The notes below the pieces were generated by a model. The model was not told where the DNA came from. It made no database searches and saw only the letters and a program-made list of their open reading frames with translations. From CAYMCV01 sp964389005 (lineage in GTDB: Bacteria > Bacillota > Clostridia > Lachnospirales > Lachnospiraceae): a stretch of 22,427 nucleotides of DNA. The position numbers and the translations under genes were made by a program. The DNA lies in assembly GCA_964389005.1 (NCBI GenBank), contig CAYMCV010000033.1, positions 1-22,427 on the forward strand. Reading direction: 5' to 3'. The first letter of the stretch is position 1. Each line of letters begins with the position of its first letter. Below, one piece after another: positions 7,681 through 15,028 of this stretch.

Positions 7681-8400
7681 ATGAAAACCGTCAATGAAGT
7701 TAGCAAACTAACCGGAATCAGTGTCAGAACATTGCATTATTATGACACCATTGGGTTATTGTCACCTGCGCAGGTAACGGAAAGCGGTTATCGCCTGTAC
7801 GGTACATCGGAATTGGAAAGGCTCTCCCAGATTCTGCTGTTTCGGGAATTGGAATTCCCATTAAAAGAAATCAGCCGAATTCTGGACAGTCCGAATTTCG
7901 ATAAAAGCAAAGCGCTTGAGCAGCAAATTCAATTACTGACATTACAGAAAGAACATTTGGAAGGATTGATTTGCTATGCAGAGCAGTTACAGAGAAAAGG
8001 AGGTAAAGTCATGAGTTTTGATGCATTTGATAAGCGTAAGATGGAAGAATACGCAGCCCAAGCAAAGAAAAACTGGGGTACGACCGAAGAATACAAGGAG
8101 TACGAGAAGAAAAGCGACGGCAGAACACCGGAGACACAGAAGTCGATCAATGACGGTCTGATGGAGATTTTTGAAGCGTTTGGTCAGATTCGAACGACAG
8201 CTCCGGATGGAGAGCAGGCACGTGCGCTTGTAGAGAAGCTTCAACAGTACATTTCAGACAACTATTACACTTGTAAGATTGAAATCCTAAAAGGACTCGG
8301 ACAGATGTATGCGGCAGGCGGTGAGATGACAGACAACATCGACAGAGCCGGAGGCGTTGGTACCGCAGTTTTTGCGGCAAAGGCCATAGAGTTATTCTAA
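7681..8400 (+). CDS. MerR family regulator with TipAS antibiotic-binding domain
   Basis: A drug-sensing transcription activator of 239 residues. An ATG at 7663 is in frame, but GGAGG at 7670-7674 with 6 nt spacing places the start at 7681. The N-terminal MerR winged helix (1-70) begins KTVNEVSKLTGISVRTLHYYD. A coiled-coil dimerisation helix follows (about 75-108). The C-terminal TipAS domain (about 111-239), with KNWGTTEEYKEY and the closing DRAGGVGTAVFAAKAIE, is the part that binds thiopeptides and other compounds in Streptomyces TipA. A second ribosome site and in-frame ATG lie at 7996-8013 (reported separately). No obvious target gene follows on the same strand. Confidence 0.92.
   Translation: MKTVNEVSKLTGISVRTLHYYDTIGLLSPAQVTESGYRLYGTSELERLSQILLFRELEFPLKEISRILDSPNFDKSKALEQQIQLLTLQKEHLEGLICYAEQLQRKGGKVMSFDAFDKRKMEEYAAQAKKNWGTTEEYKEYEKKSDGRTPETQKSINDGLMEIFEAFGQIRTTAPDGEQARALVEKLQQYISDNYYTCKIEILKGLGQMYAAGGEMTDNIDRAGGVGTAVFAAKAIELF
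7996..8013 (+). promoter_or_regulatory. Internal ribosome binding site and start for a free TipAS domain
   Basis: AAAGGAGG at 7996-8003 is followed after 7 nt by ATG at 8011, in frame with the MerR gene (codon 111). The product, starting MSFDAFDKRKMEEYAAQ, would be exactly the 129-residue ligand-binding domain without the DNA-binding part. In Streptomyces lividans, tipA likewise makes a long (TipAL) and a short (TipAS) form. Here it is an inference from the sequence. Confidence 0.7.
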
Positions 8401-8416
8401 ATGTTCAAGCAAAAGA

Positions 8417-8453
8417 GAAGGAATCCGTTATTTTTCGGATTCCTTCATTTTTT
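8417..8453. terminator. Bidirectional terminator between the TipAS gene and the pseF-like gene
   Basis: GAAGGAATCCG (8417-8427) pairs perfectly with CGGATTCCTTC (8436-8446) across an AT-rich loop. On the plus strand ATTTTTT follows; on the minus strand the upstream A-run gives a U-rich tail. It overlaps the last codons of the minus-strand gene that ends at 8428, so it can serve both. Confidence 0.88.
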
Positions 8454-9123
8454 GATATTTTATCTCTGCAATTTCCCAATCGGAGAGCGTATCGATATCC
8501 TGCACTTCCAGTTCTGGAACAATCATTGGCAATATTTTTCCAACCATGAGTTTCCCACTCTTTCGGAAAGATTCACTGCGAAAACAATAGAACTGTCCGA
8601 CGTCATGATACCAAGGTTGCAAATCCTGCGAGCGACTGTCCATAAACTCCGGTTGGCGGAAAATGAGCATATCATTTTCAATTACAAGAGCACGTTGCGG
8701 AGGATAGGAAAATGACACTACGGGAATGACACAGTCGGCATCCGATGCATGAAGCATTTCCATTCCGGTGGACAATTTCGCTGCGGTTACAAACGGTGCT
8801 GTGGGGTAGATACAACATCCATATTCAAAACTTCGACCACATTTCGCATATTCATCCAAAACCTCCGTAATGACATCGCCGGTGGTCGCAAAATCCCCCG
8901 CTGTTTTCTCACTGCGAAGAAAGGGAACCTTTGCACCGGCTGCCTTTGCAATTTCTGCGATTTCTTTATCATCCGTCGAAACCATGACTTCTTCAAAGAT
9001 GCCGCTTTGTAGCGCCGCCGCTATGGAGTAAACGAGAATCGGTTTCCCTAAAAATGACTTAATATTCTTGCGCGGAATTCGTTTGCTTCCGCCTCTTGCC
9101 GTAATCATTGCAATTGCATTCAT
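8428..9123 (-). CDS. pseF: CMP-nonulosonate synthetase, pseudaminic acid cytidylyltransferase type
   Basis: Activates a nine-carbon acidic sugar with CTP to give a CMP-sugar for surface or flagellar glycosylation. 231 residues: ITARGGSKRIPRKNI (7-21) is the CTP-binding motif of the acylneuraminate cytidylyltransferase family. VSTDD (48-52) and YPTAPF (106-111) follow. RSQDLQPWYHDVGQFY (164-179) is the stretch typical of the PseF subgroup rather than sialic-acid NeuA. Length is normal for PseF. The ATG overlaps the TGA of the histidine kinase by 4 nt, with AAGGAG 6 nt upstream, so it is the third gene of the two-component operon. No other pseudaminate biosynthesis gene is in the window. NeuA or a related specificity is the alternative. 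Confidence 0.85.
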   Translation of the reverse strand: MNAIAMITARGGSKRIPRKNIKSFLGKPILVYSIAAALQSGIFEEVMVSTDDKEIAEIAKAAGAKVPFLRSEKTAGDFATTGDVITEVLDEYAKCGRSFEYGCCIYPTAPFVTAAKLSTGMEMLHASDADCVIPVVSFSYPPQRALVIENDMLIFRQPEFMDSRSQDLQPWYHDVGQFYCFRSESFRKSGKLMVGKILPMIVPELEVQDIDTLSDWEIAEIKYQKMKESEK

Positions 9124-10415
9124 AAGCGCTCCTTTTTGAGTATTATTTGAAAAGTTGCTCCACCGTCGGGGGTATCCGTCAGTTCGATTTTGGTATTGTG
9201 TTCTCGCGCAATCTCTGACGCAATCGAGAGCCCGAGTCCGAAATGCGTCTTATCGGATCGACTTTGATCACTTCTGTAAAAACGCCGAAACACCTGTGAT
9301 TTCTCTGTATCGGGAATACCATTTCCGTGGTCAATAACGGAAATAATGGTTTCGGAATCATTCTTTCCGTGACGTACCACAGCCGCTTGCAGTTCAATTC
9401 CGGTTCCCGGCGTTGTATAAGCCAAGGCGTTTTGAATCAGTATAGATATGAGCTGCGAAATACGCTCGGAATCTGCGTATACCATCGGTAATTCTTCATC
9501 CGGCAACCGAAGCGTGAACGGCTGTCCTTGTTGTTGACACACAGGTAAAAATTCATCATACAGTTCAATGAGCATCGTATCAGGGCAAAATGATTGAAAG
9601 TTCATGGCGCGCGAACCGGCATCGCTTCTCGTTAAAAGGAGTAAATCATCCGTCAAAGCTTTCAAGCGATTTACTTCTCTTTTTACACTTTTTAGCAGTT
9701 GTTGTTGCTTTGTGGTATCTTCCTCGACATTTGCCGCGTCCACCGCTGCATGAATCACGGTGAGGGGACTACGAAGCTCGTGGCTTGCCGCCGCAATAAA
9801 CTCCGCTTGCTGCTGCAAGGATTCCTGCACAGGCCGCGTCGCAATATAAACCATGAGATGACAGGCAAAGGTAAGAAGGATACAACCGCCAAGTGCCAGT
9901 CCACCATAAGTCCATGCACTTTTTTGCAGATGCTGTTCAACGGGGAGATAATCCTTAATCATCATCAGAGTCATCTCGCCGTTGCTTCTGTAAACCACGG
10001 TTTTTATACACATATAGGGATGATTATTGGTGTCTTTGATTCGATAAAAATCAGACGCCGATGTAGCATCTACCTTGGAATTAAGAAGTATTTCCGCTTC
10101 CGCAAGTTTAATCAGCGATTTCCGTTGTTCCCCCACCATATAGGAACCGGCGAAATGCAGCGGCGTCGTGCCATCCTCAATATGGATGATGCATACCCCC
10201 GTAAGTTCTCGCTCGGCAAGCCAACTGTCACGAATGATATTGGTGGTCGTAAGGTGATTCTTCAGTGTGTTAAATTCGGAAGAATAAGCAGTGTTATAAT
10301 TTGTTTGATATTGATTCACCGCTAAATACCATGCAATCGCTGTCAGTCCGATAAAAATAGCACAGGTCAACAACGAAAAAAGCAAAGTCAGGCGTCGCCG
10401 CAGTTTCTTAATCAT
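9120..10415 (-). CDS. Sensor histidine kinase
   Basis: Membrane kinase of 431 residues that phosphorylates the response regulator encoded just upstream. It has TM1 (about 10-32), an extracytoplasmic domain of about 135 residues (33-168), TM2 (about 169-191) and a short linker. The dimerisation H-box is ASHELRSPLTV with His212. The ATPase domain has an N-box with Asn329 (ILIQNALAYT), a G1 box DHGNG (362-366), an F-box FRRFYRSD (377-383 region) and a G2 box GLGLS (393-397). All key residues are present. It starts inside the regulator gene (8-nt overlap) with GGAGGAG before its ATG and overlaps the following cytidylyltransferase by 4 nt. The ligand is unknown; the extracytoplasmic domain matches no sensor fold I recognise. 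Confidence 0.93.
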   Translation of the reverse strand: MIKKLRRRLTLLFSLLTCAIFIGLTAIAWYLAVNQYQTNYNTAYSSEFNTLKNHLTTTNIIRDSWLAERELTGVCIIHIEDGTTPLHFAGSYMVGEQRKSLIKLAEAEILLNSKVDATSASDFYRIKDTNNHPYMCIKTVVYRSNGEMTLMMIKDYLPVEQHLQKSAWTYGGLALGGCILLTFACHLMVYIATRPVQESLQQQAEFIAAASHELRSPLTVIHAAVDAANVEEDTTKQQQLLKSVKREVNRLKALTDDLLLLTRSDAGSRAMNFQSFCPDTMLIELYDEFLPVCQQQGQPFTLRLPDEELPMVYADSERISQLISILIQNALAYTTPGTGIELQAAVVRHGKNDSETIISVIDHGNGIPDTEKSQVFRRFYRSDQSRSDKTHFGLGLSIASEIAREHNTKIELTDTPDGGATFQIILKKERL

Positions 10416-11097
10416 GTTGCTCCTCCGCGGTTTCCAAACGATAACCGCATCCGCGCACTGTTATAACCTTAACTTGACTCTTGATATTTGTAAAACGTCT
10501 CCGCAAGAAACAAATATAGGTATCCAGATTGGCGTCTTCCACGACATCATCTGCGCCCCAAACTGCCCCGATTAAGTAATCACGGGATAAAAGTTTCCCA
10601 TCGCTTTTGAGAAGGCACTCTGTAAGCAGACATTCCTTACGCGATAATTTGACGGATTTGGCGGGACCTGCTAAAAGAAATTCTTCCGGTTGCAATTGCA
10701 AGTCACCATAGACGATGTCCACAGGTGCTGCTTGTGCTTCCTTACGTCGTGAAAGAGCGCGAATGCGCGCCAGAAGTTCGCGCGTATCAAAGGGTTTGAC
10801 AAGATAATCATCCGCACCGGCTTCGAGTCCGTCAACGCGATCCGGTACCGAGCCGAGTGCAGTCAATAACAGAACCGGCGTCTTGATGCCTTGGCTTCTT
10901 GCAGCCTTGAGCACGGAGAGGCCGTCTCGTTCCGGTAACATACGGTCCAAAATAACCACACTGTAAAAAGGATACTGCATCATTTCAAGACCGTCCGAGC
11001 CGTTGTGACTGATATCCAAAGCAAAACCATCTTTTTCCAATGAAATGCGCAACGCGCGGCACAAATCGGTATCATCTTCAATGAGAAGCAAACGCAT
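10408..11097 (-). CDS. OmpR/PhoB-type response regulator
   Basis: 229 residues. The receiver domain (1-115) has the acidic pair Asp8/Asp9, phosphoacceptor Asp51 (VVILDRMLPERDG), Thr79 and Lys101 (VKPFD). The C-terminal winged helix (about 128-225) contains LSRKECLLTECLL and the closing VITVRGCGYRLE, which define the OmpR/PhoB subgroup. It is the first gene of the operon with the kinase and the CMP-sugar synthetase. An AGGAGG ribosome site and a good promoter lie upstream. It is divergent from the large lipoprotein gene at 11221, so the shared 123-bp gap is the natural place for it to bind. Confidence 0.95.
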   Translation of the reverse strand: MRLLLIEDDTDLCRALRISLEKDGFALDISHNGSDGLEMMQYPFYSVVILDRMLPERDGLSVLKAARSQGIKTPVLLLTALGSVPDRVDGLEAGADDYLVKPFDTRELLARIRALSRRKEAQAAPVDIVYGDLQLQPEEFLLAGPAKSVKLSRKECLLTECLLKSDGKLLSRDYLIGAVWGADDVVEDANLDTYICFLRRRFTNIKSQVKVITVRGCGYRLETAEEQHD

Positions 11098-11120
11098 GGC
11101 AAATCCTCCTGTATCAGTTT

Positions 11121-11150
11121 ATTATAGCTTAACTATTTCATTCTTTTCAA
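11121..11150 (-). promoter_or_regulatory. Promoter of the two-component / pseF operon
   Basis: Read on the minus strand: -35 TTGAAA (complement of 11145-11150), 18-bp spacer, -10 TATAAT (complement of 11121-11126). Transcription would start about 15-20 nt before the response regulator ribosome site. In contrast, no good -35/-10 pair is visible for the plus-strand gene. Confidence 0.65.
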
Positions 11151-11152
11151 GG

Positions 11153-11178
11153 TTATTTTAAGATTGTTATGTTAAAGT
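11153..11178 (+). promoter_or_regulatory. Direct repeats, possible response regulator sites
   Basis: TTATTTTAAGAT (11153-11164) and TTATGTTAAAGT (11167-11178) match at 9 of 12 positions and start 14 bp apart, upstream of the lipoprotein gene, which lacks a strong -35 box. OmpR-type regulators bind direct repeats, so this is a candidate site. The region is AT-rich and chance similarity is possible. Confidence 0.3.
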
Positions 11179-11220
11179 AGTTTTATCAAATTTTATTTGA
11201 ATTGAAAAGGAGACATTGGT

Positions 11221-13551
11221 ATGAATCAAAATAGTAAGAAACGGTATAAAAGTTTTACAGCCGTCGCAATGGCAATTCTTATGATTTTTACACTTGTAGG
11301 ATGCAATGGCGGTGGCGATACCGCCGGAGGTTCGAACCAAGGCGGCGAGACCAAGGATTTTACGTTTGCATCTTCCGAAGCAGGCGAGGGTGACAGCGCG
11401 GCAGGAGTCGGACACTGGGTTGAAAAGGACGTCACGCCTTCCGAGATGGGTCATATTCTGGAGGAACCGGTCAAAATGGAGGACGGAAACCTTGTCATGT
11501 ACGCGATAAAAGATGTTATGGAAGGACCGATTACGAAGTATACTTCCACAGACGGAGGAGATACTTGGAGCGGTGAAGTCGTTACTTTTGGCAGTGAAGT
11601 GGAGGGAGAGATTACTGATATTTCCCTGTTGCCGAGCGGAACCATGGCTTTCCAATCTTATGTTCTTGATGAAAATGAAGAATATGTCGGTAGTTCGGTA
11701 TATTACATGCAGAACGGGGAAACCGTAAAAATTAGTTCCTTGCAAGACAAAATGATATATTCCCTGCAATTGATGGACGACAATACACTGTTTGCATACG
11801 GTTATAACAATAACGGCGGAGAAGAATTTAATTATGTCATTGATTTAACGTTAGATACCATCAGCTGCGAATTACAGAGTTTATCCATGTATAGCGGAGC
11901 CATGATGGGTATTGCTCTGGATCTTAGCGACTCAAGTCTCCCCAGAATGTACTATACTTATTTTGGTGAAGACGGTCAGATATTGTGTGCAGTCGATAAA
12001 AACGGAAATCATGAAGATAAGTTGGCAACCTTGAACAGCGATAGCGGCAGTGGAGCCATCGATGAAGAGGGTAATTATTACTTCACGAGCAACGGTAGTA
12101 TTTATCGAGTTACCAAGGGCGGAAGCGCACAGGAACAAATTATGGAAGATTCCGGATTCGAACTTGGCTTACAGAATTTCTATTGCAGTAATATTACATA
12201 TGTAGATAAAACTGCTTTTTTATGTGCACTTAATGATATGTCCGGCGGAGCTATTTCAGAAAAAATCATGAAGTACGCATGGAGCACGGAGCCGCAGGCA
12301 CCAATCGATACCAGATTGACCGTATGGAGTTTGGAGGAGAATGCGACGGTTCGTGCCGCGGTCGTAGAATTTAACAAATCAAATCCCGGAATGGAGATTA
12401 CATACGAAGTCGGCATCGTGGACGAGAATAGCAATCCGGAAGATGTAATTCGCAGTCTCAATACGGAACTTGTGGCAAAAAAAGGACCGGATGTATTGAT
12501 TATGGACGGACTCGACTACGAGAATTATATTGCAAAGGGATTTTTAGCAGACATCTCCGGAAGCATTGATTTAAATACATTATTAGAAAGTGTATCTACA
12601 CCGTTTGTGAATGCGCAAGGCCAGTGCTATGTCATGCCGGCAAGATTTTCGGCACCCGTTCTAATGGGAGATGCGGGCGATGTCGATCAACTGAAAACTT
12701 TGGATGATATTGAGGCAGCGGTACTTGCCTGCCAGCCACGTCCCGGCGATGATGCAACCAAAGATGCATATTATGAACCATGGACATATGATGAACAGTA
12801 TGCACTCGGCTTCGTCGATTTGGAGCAACTTGTAGACTTTACACTTTCGACGTCGGCTCCTGCACTCATTGAAAACGGACAGGTGAACCATGAGAATTTA
12901 ACGAAAGTGATGGAATTTATCAACGTTATCGGAACGCATTATCAGATGAATAAATATCCGCAGGATGTAGCATACAACGGAATGAGTGCCTCGAGCGGCG
13001 AAACAGATCCTGTTACGCTGGATGACGGTGGCTATGAATATTCTGTGACGAAACATGCGAGATATGGTCGTGGCAGCGTCACGACGCCGGCATTTTTCAG
13101 CGAAGGCAGAAGAGACCGTATGGATACCAATCAAAAAAGCAGCATTGTCATGCAGCCGGGTCTTGTGGAGAACGCCTATACTCCGTCAACACTCGCAGCT
13201 GTCAGTGCAACGAGTACCAATCCGGATGCAGCAGGGGTGTTTGTAGCGACGCTTTTGGGCGACAACATCCAAAACGCATGTTACTATGACGGCAATCCGA
13301 TTCAGAAGCAGGCACTTACCGCAAGAATTGAAAAGCATGATTCATTTGTCAAAGAACACGGATATACAGGCGACATGCAGGCATTTTACGACAATTTGAA
13401 GACACCTGTCACCGTAACCGGTAATCTCGCTATGTTGCGCGAATGTATCGTTACCCACGCCAAATCAATGATTAATAAGACGGAATCGCAAGAGGATGCT
13501 GTTCGTGGCGTTGAGAACGATGTAAAAATGATGTTTGACGAGCAAAATTAG
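11221..13551 (+). CDS. Lipoprotein fusing a beta-propeller-like domain to an ABC-type solute-binding domain
   Basis: 776 residues, with AAGGAG 8 nt before the ATG. The lipoprotein signal is basic, then hydrophobic, with lipobox LVGC and Cys28. After a Gly-rich linker, residues about 65-355 are beta-rich, propeller-like repeats with one Asp-box, STDGGDTW (109-116), and NGSIYRV-type strands. Residues about 365-776 resemble family 1 extracellular solute-binding proteins: TRLTVWSLEENATVRAAVVEFNKSNPG, then GPDVLIMDGLDYENYIAKGFLADIS. It is nearly twice the usual SBP length. No ABC permease or ATPase lies beside it; it is divergent from a two-component operon. It may act as a sensor or ligand-capture protein rather than a transporter part. 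The ligand is not evident. Confidence 0.82.
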   Translation: MNQNSKKRYKSFTAVAMAILMIFTLVGCNGGGDTAGGSNQGGETKDFTFASSEAGEGDSAAGVGHWVEKDVTPSEMGHILEEPVKMEDGNLVMYAIKDVMEGPITKYTSTDGGDTWSGEVVTFGSEVEGEITDISLLPSGTMAFQSYVLDENEEYVGSSVYYMQNGETVKISSLQDKMIYSLQLMDDNTLFAYGYNNNGGEEFNYVIDLTLDTISCELQSLSMYSGAMMGIALDLSDSSLPRMYYTYFGEDGQILCAVDKNGNHEDKLATLNSDSGSGAIDEEGNYYFTSNGSIYRVTKGGSAQEQIMEDSGFELGLQNFYCSNITYVDKTAFLCALNDMSGGAISEKIMKYAWSTEPQAPIDTRLTVWSLEENATVRAAVVEFNKSNPGMEITYEVGIVDENSNPEDVIRSLNTELVAKKGPDVLIMDGLDYENYIAKGFLADISGSIDLNTLLESVSTPFVNAQGQCYVMPARFSAPVLMGDAGDVDQLKTLDDIEAAVLACQPRPGDDATKDAYYEPWTYDEQYALGFVDLEQLVDFTLSTSAPALIENGQVNHENLTKVMEFINVIGTHYQMNKYPQDVAYNGMSASSGETDPVTLDDGGYEYSVTKHARYGRGSVTTPAFFSEGRRDRMDTNQKSSIVMQPGLVENAYTPSTLAAVSATSTNPDAAGVFVATLLGDNIQNACYYDGNPIQKQALTARIEKHDSFVKEHGYTGDMQAFYDNLKTPVTVTGNLAMLRECIVTHAKSMINKTESQEDAVRGVENDVKMMFDEQN

Positions 13552-13598
13552 TTTAATGGATATTTCGATTAAATATGCAAATTGAAGATGTAACAAAG

Positions 13599-13633
13599 AA
13601 CAGACTTCCTGTAAAGTGGGAAGTCTGTTTTGC
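13599..13633 (+). terminator. Rho-independent terminator after the propeller-SBP gene
   Basis: AACAGACTTCC (13599-13609) pairs perfectly with GGAAGTCTGTT (13619-13629) across a 9-nt loop, followed by TTTTG. It is flanked by a second inverted repeat, AATATGCAA (13572-13580) and TTGCATATT (13630-13638), which would extend the structure. Confidence 0.87.
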
Positions 13634-13693
13634 ATATTGACATAGAAGACGTAAACGAAGTACAATGAGGTTTATTCCTTAGGTGGTATGATG

Positions 13694-15028
13694 ATGAAAG
13701 ATTATCTATTTAGTAAGCGTGATTTACGAAAACTGATTGTTCCGCTGGTGTTTGAACAGACGCTGGCGATGACGGTTGGCATGATGGATACCATGATGAT
13801 TTCATCTGTCGGAGAAGCGGCTGTTTCCGGTGTTTCTCTGGTGGATATGTTAAACATGCTGATTTTTAGTCTGTTTTCTGCATTGGCAACCGGCGGTGCT
13901 ATTGTGACAGCGCAGAATATTGGTGCAGGAAAGAAAGAAGAGGCATGTAAGTCAACGAATCAGTTGCTCTATACGGTGGTGATATTCAGTGTCCTGATTA
14001 TGGTACTTGTATTGATTTTTAACCGCGGTCTGCTTCGACTGTTTTTTGGCGGAATTGAAGACGATGTTATGAGAAATGCGATTGTATATCTGTTAATTTC
14101 CGCTGTATCATTTCCATTTTTAGCCATTTATAATGCTTGTGCGGCACTGTTTCGTACCATGGGAAATGCGGCGATTACACTCAAAGTCTCTCTGTTGATG
14201 AATATAATCAACGTTGCGGGCAATGCCATCTGTATCTACGGACTGAAGATGGGAACGGCGGGAGTGGCGATTCCGACACTGATTTCTCGTGTGGTTGCGG
14301 CGATTGTCTTGTATATCTTATTATGGAGTGCAAAAAATTCCGTTCATTTCATCAAAGGGCGGATTCATCTTGATTTCTCAATCATTCGCAAAATTCTCTA
14401 TATCGGAATTCCGAGCAGTATTGAAAACGGTATTTTTCAGTTGGGTCGTGTTGTTGTTGTGAGTATCATTGCCGGATTCGGGACGGTTCAGATTGCAGCC
14501 AACAGTGTGGCAAACAGTTTGGATATGCTTGGCTGTATCATCGGTCAGGCAGTCAGCCTTGCAATGATAACCGTCATTGGACGTTGCGTCGGTGCGCAGG
14601 ATGAATATCAAATTCGATATTATACACGGAAACTGCTCAAAATCGCCTATATTGCAGCGGCGATTTTGAACGCTTCCATTGTTTTATTACTTCCATGGAT
14701 TTTGAAACTCTACGGTTTGTCAGAAGAAACGACCAAACTCGCATATATTCTTGTTGTCATTCACAACGGTGTCGCGATATTCTTATGGCCGACGGCGTTC
14801 GTTCTTCCCAACATGCTTCGTTCCTGTAATGACGTAAAGTTCACAATGGTGGTTTCCATCTTCTCCATGGTTGCATTTCGCATCGGTTTCGGTGTCCTGC
14901 TTGGTATCCATTTTGAGCTAGGCGCCATCGGTATCTGGATAGCCATGGTGATTGACTGGATTTTCCGCTTCACGCTATTTACTGTTCGCTATTTTAACGG
15001 AGGTTGGAAGAAGCAAGTGCCTGTTTGA
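13694..15028 (+). CDS. MATE family efflux transporter
   Basis: Cation-coupled multidrug/toxin exporter with about 12 membrane segments and the expected length of about 445 residues. Three ATG codons stand in a row (13688, 13691, 13694). AGGTGG at 13681-13686 gives a usable spacing (7 nt) only for the third, which begins MKDYLFSKRDLRKL. N-terminal features typical of the family are the PLVFEQTLAMTVGMMDTMMI segment and the ATGGAIVTAQNIGAGKKEEA loop, where the second repeat has IGQAVSLAMITVIGRCVGA at the matching place. The 3' end overlaps the end of the convergent metY gene by 35 bp, and no terminator is visible between them. The substrate cannot be read from the sequence. Confidence 0.93.
   Translation: MKDYLFSKRDLRKLIVPLVFEQTLAMTVGMMDTMMISSVGEAAVSGVSLVDMLNMLIFSLFSALATGGAIVTAQNIGAGKKEEACKSTNQLLYTVVIFSVLIMVLVLIFNRGLLRLFFGGIEDDVMRNAIVYLLISAVSFPFLAIYNACAALFRTMGNAAITLKVSLLMNIINVAGNAICIYGLKMGTAGVAIPTLISRVVAAIVLYILLWSAKNSVHFIKGRIHLDFSIIRKILYIGIPSSIENGIFQLGRVVVVSIIAGFGTVQIAANSVANSLDMLGCIIGQAVSLAMITVIGRCVGAQDEYQIRYYTRKLLKIAYIAAAILNASIVLLLPWILKLYGLSEETTKLAYILVVIHNGVAIFLWPTAFVLPNMLRSCNDVKFTMVVSIFSMVAFRIGFGVLLGIHFELGAIGIWIAMVIDWIFRFTLFTVRYFNGGWKKQVPV

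Noticed and set aside
9699..10325. A 208-codon open frame on the plus strand
   Set aside because: It is antisense to the histidine kinase, whose motifs are all in place. It has no ribosome site, and its protein is rich in Arg, His, Cys and Ile with no domain pattern.
11167..11769. A 200-codon open frame on the minus strand
   Set aside because: It is antisense to the signal peptide and propeller half of the lipoprotein, which has a lipobox and a good ribosome site. The frame shows no coding signs.
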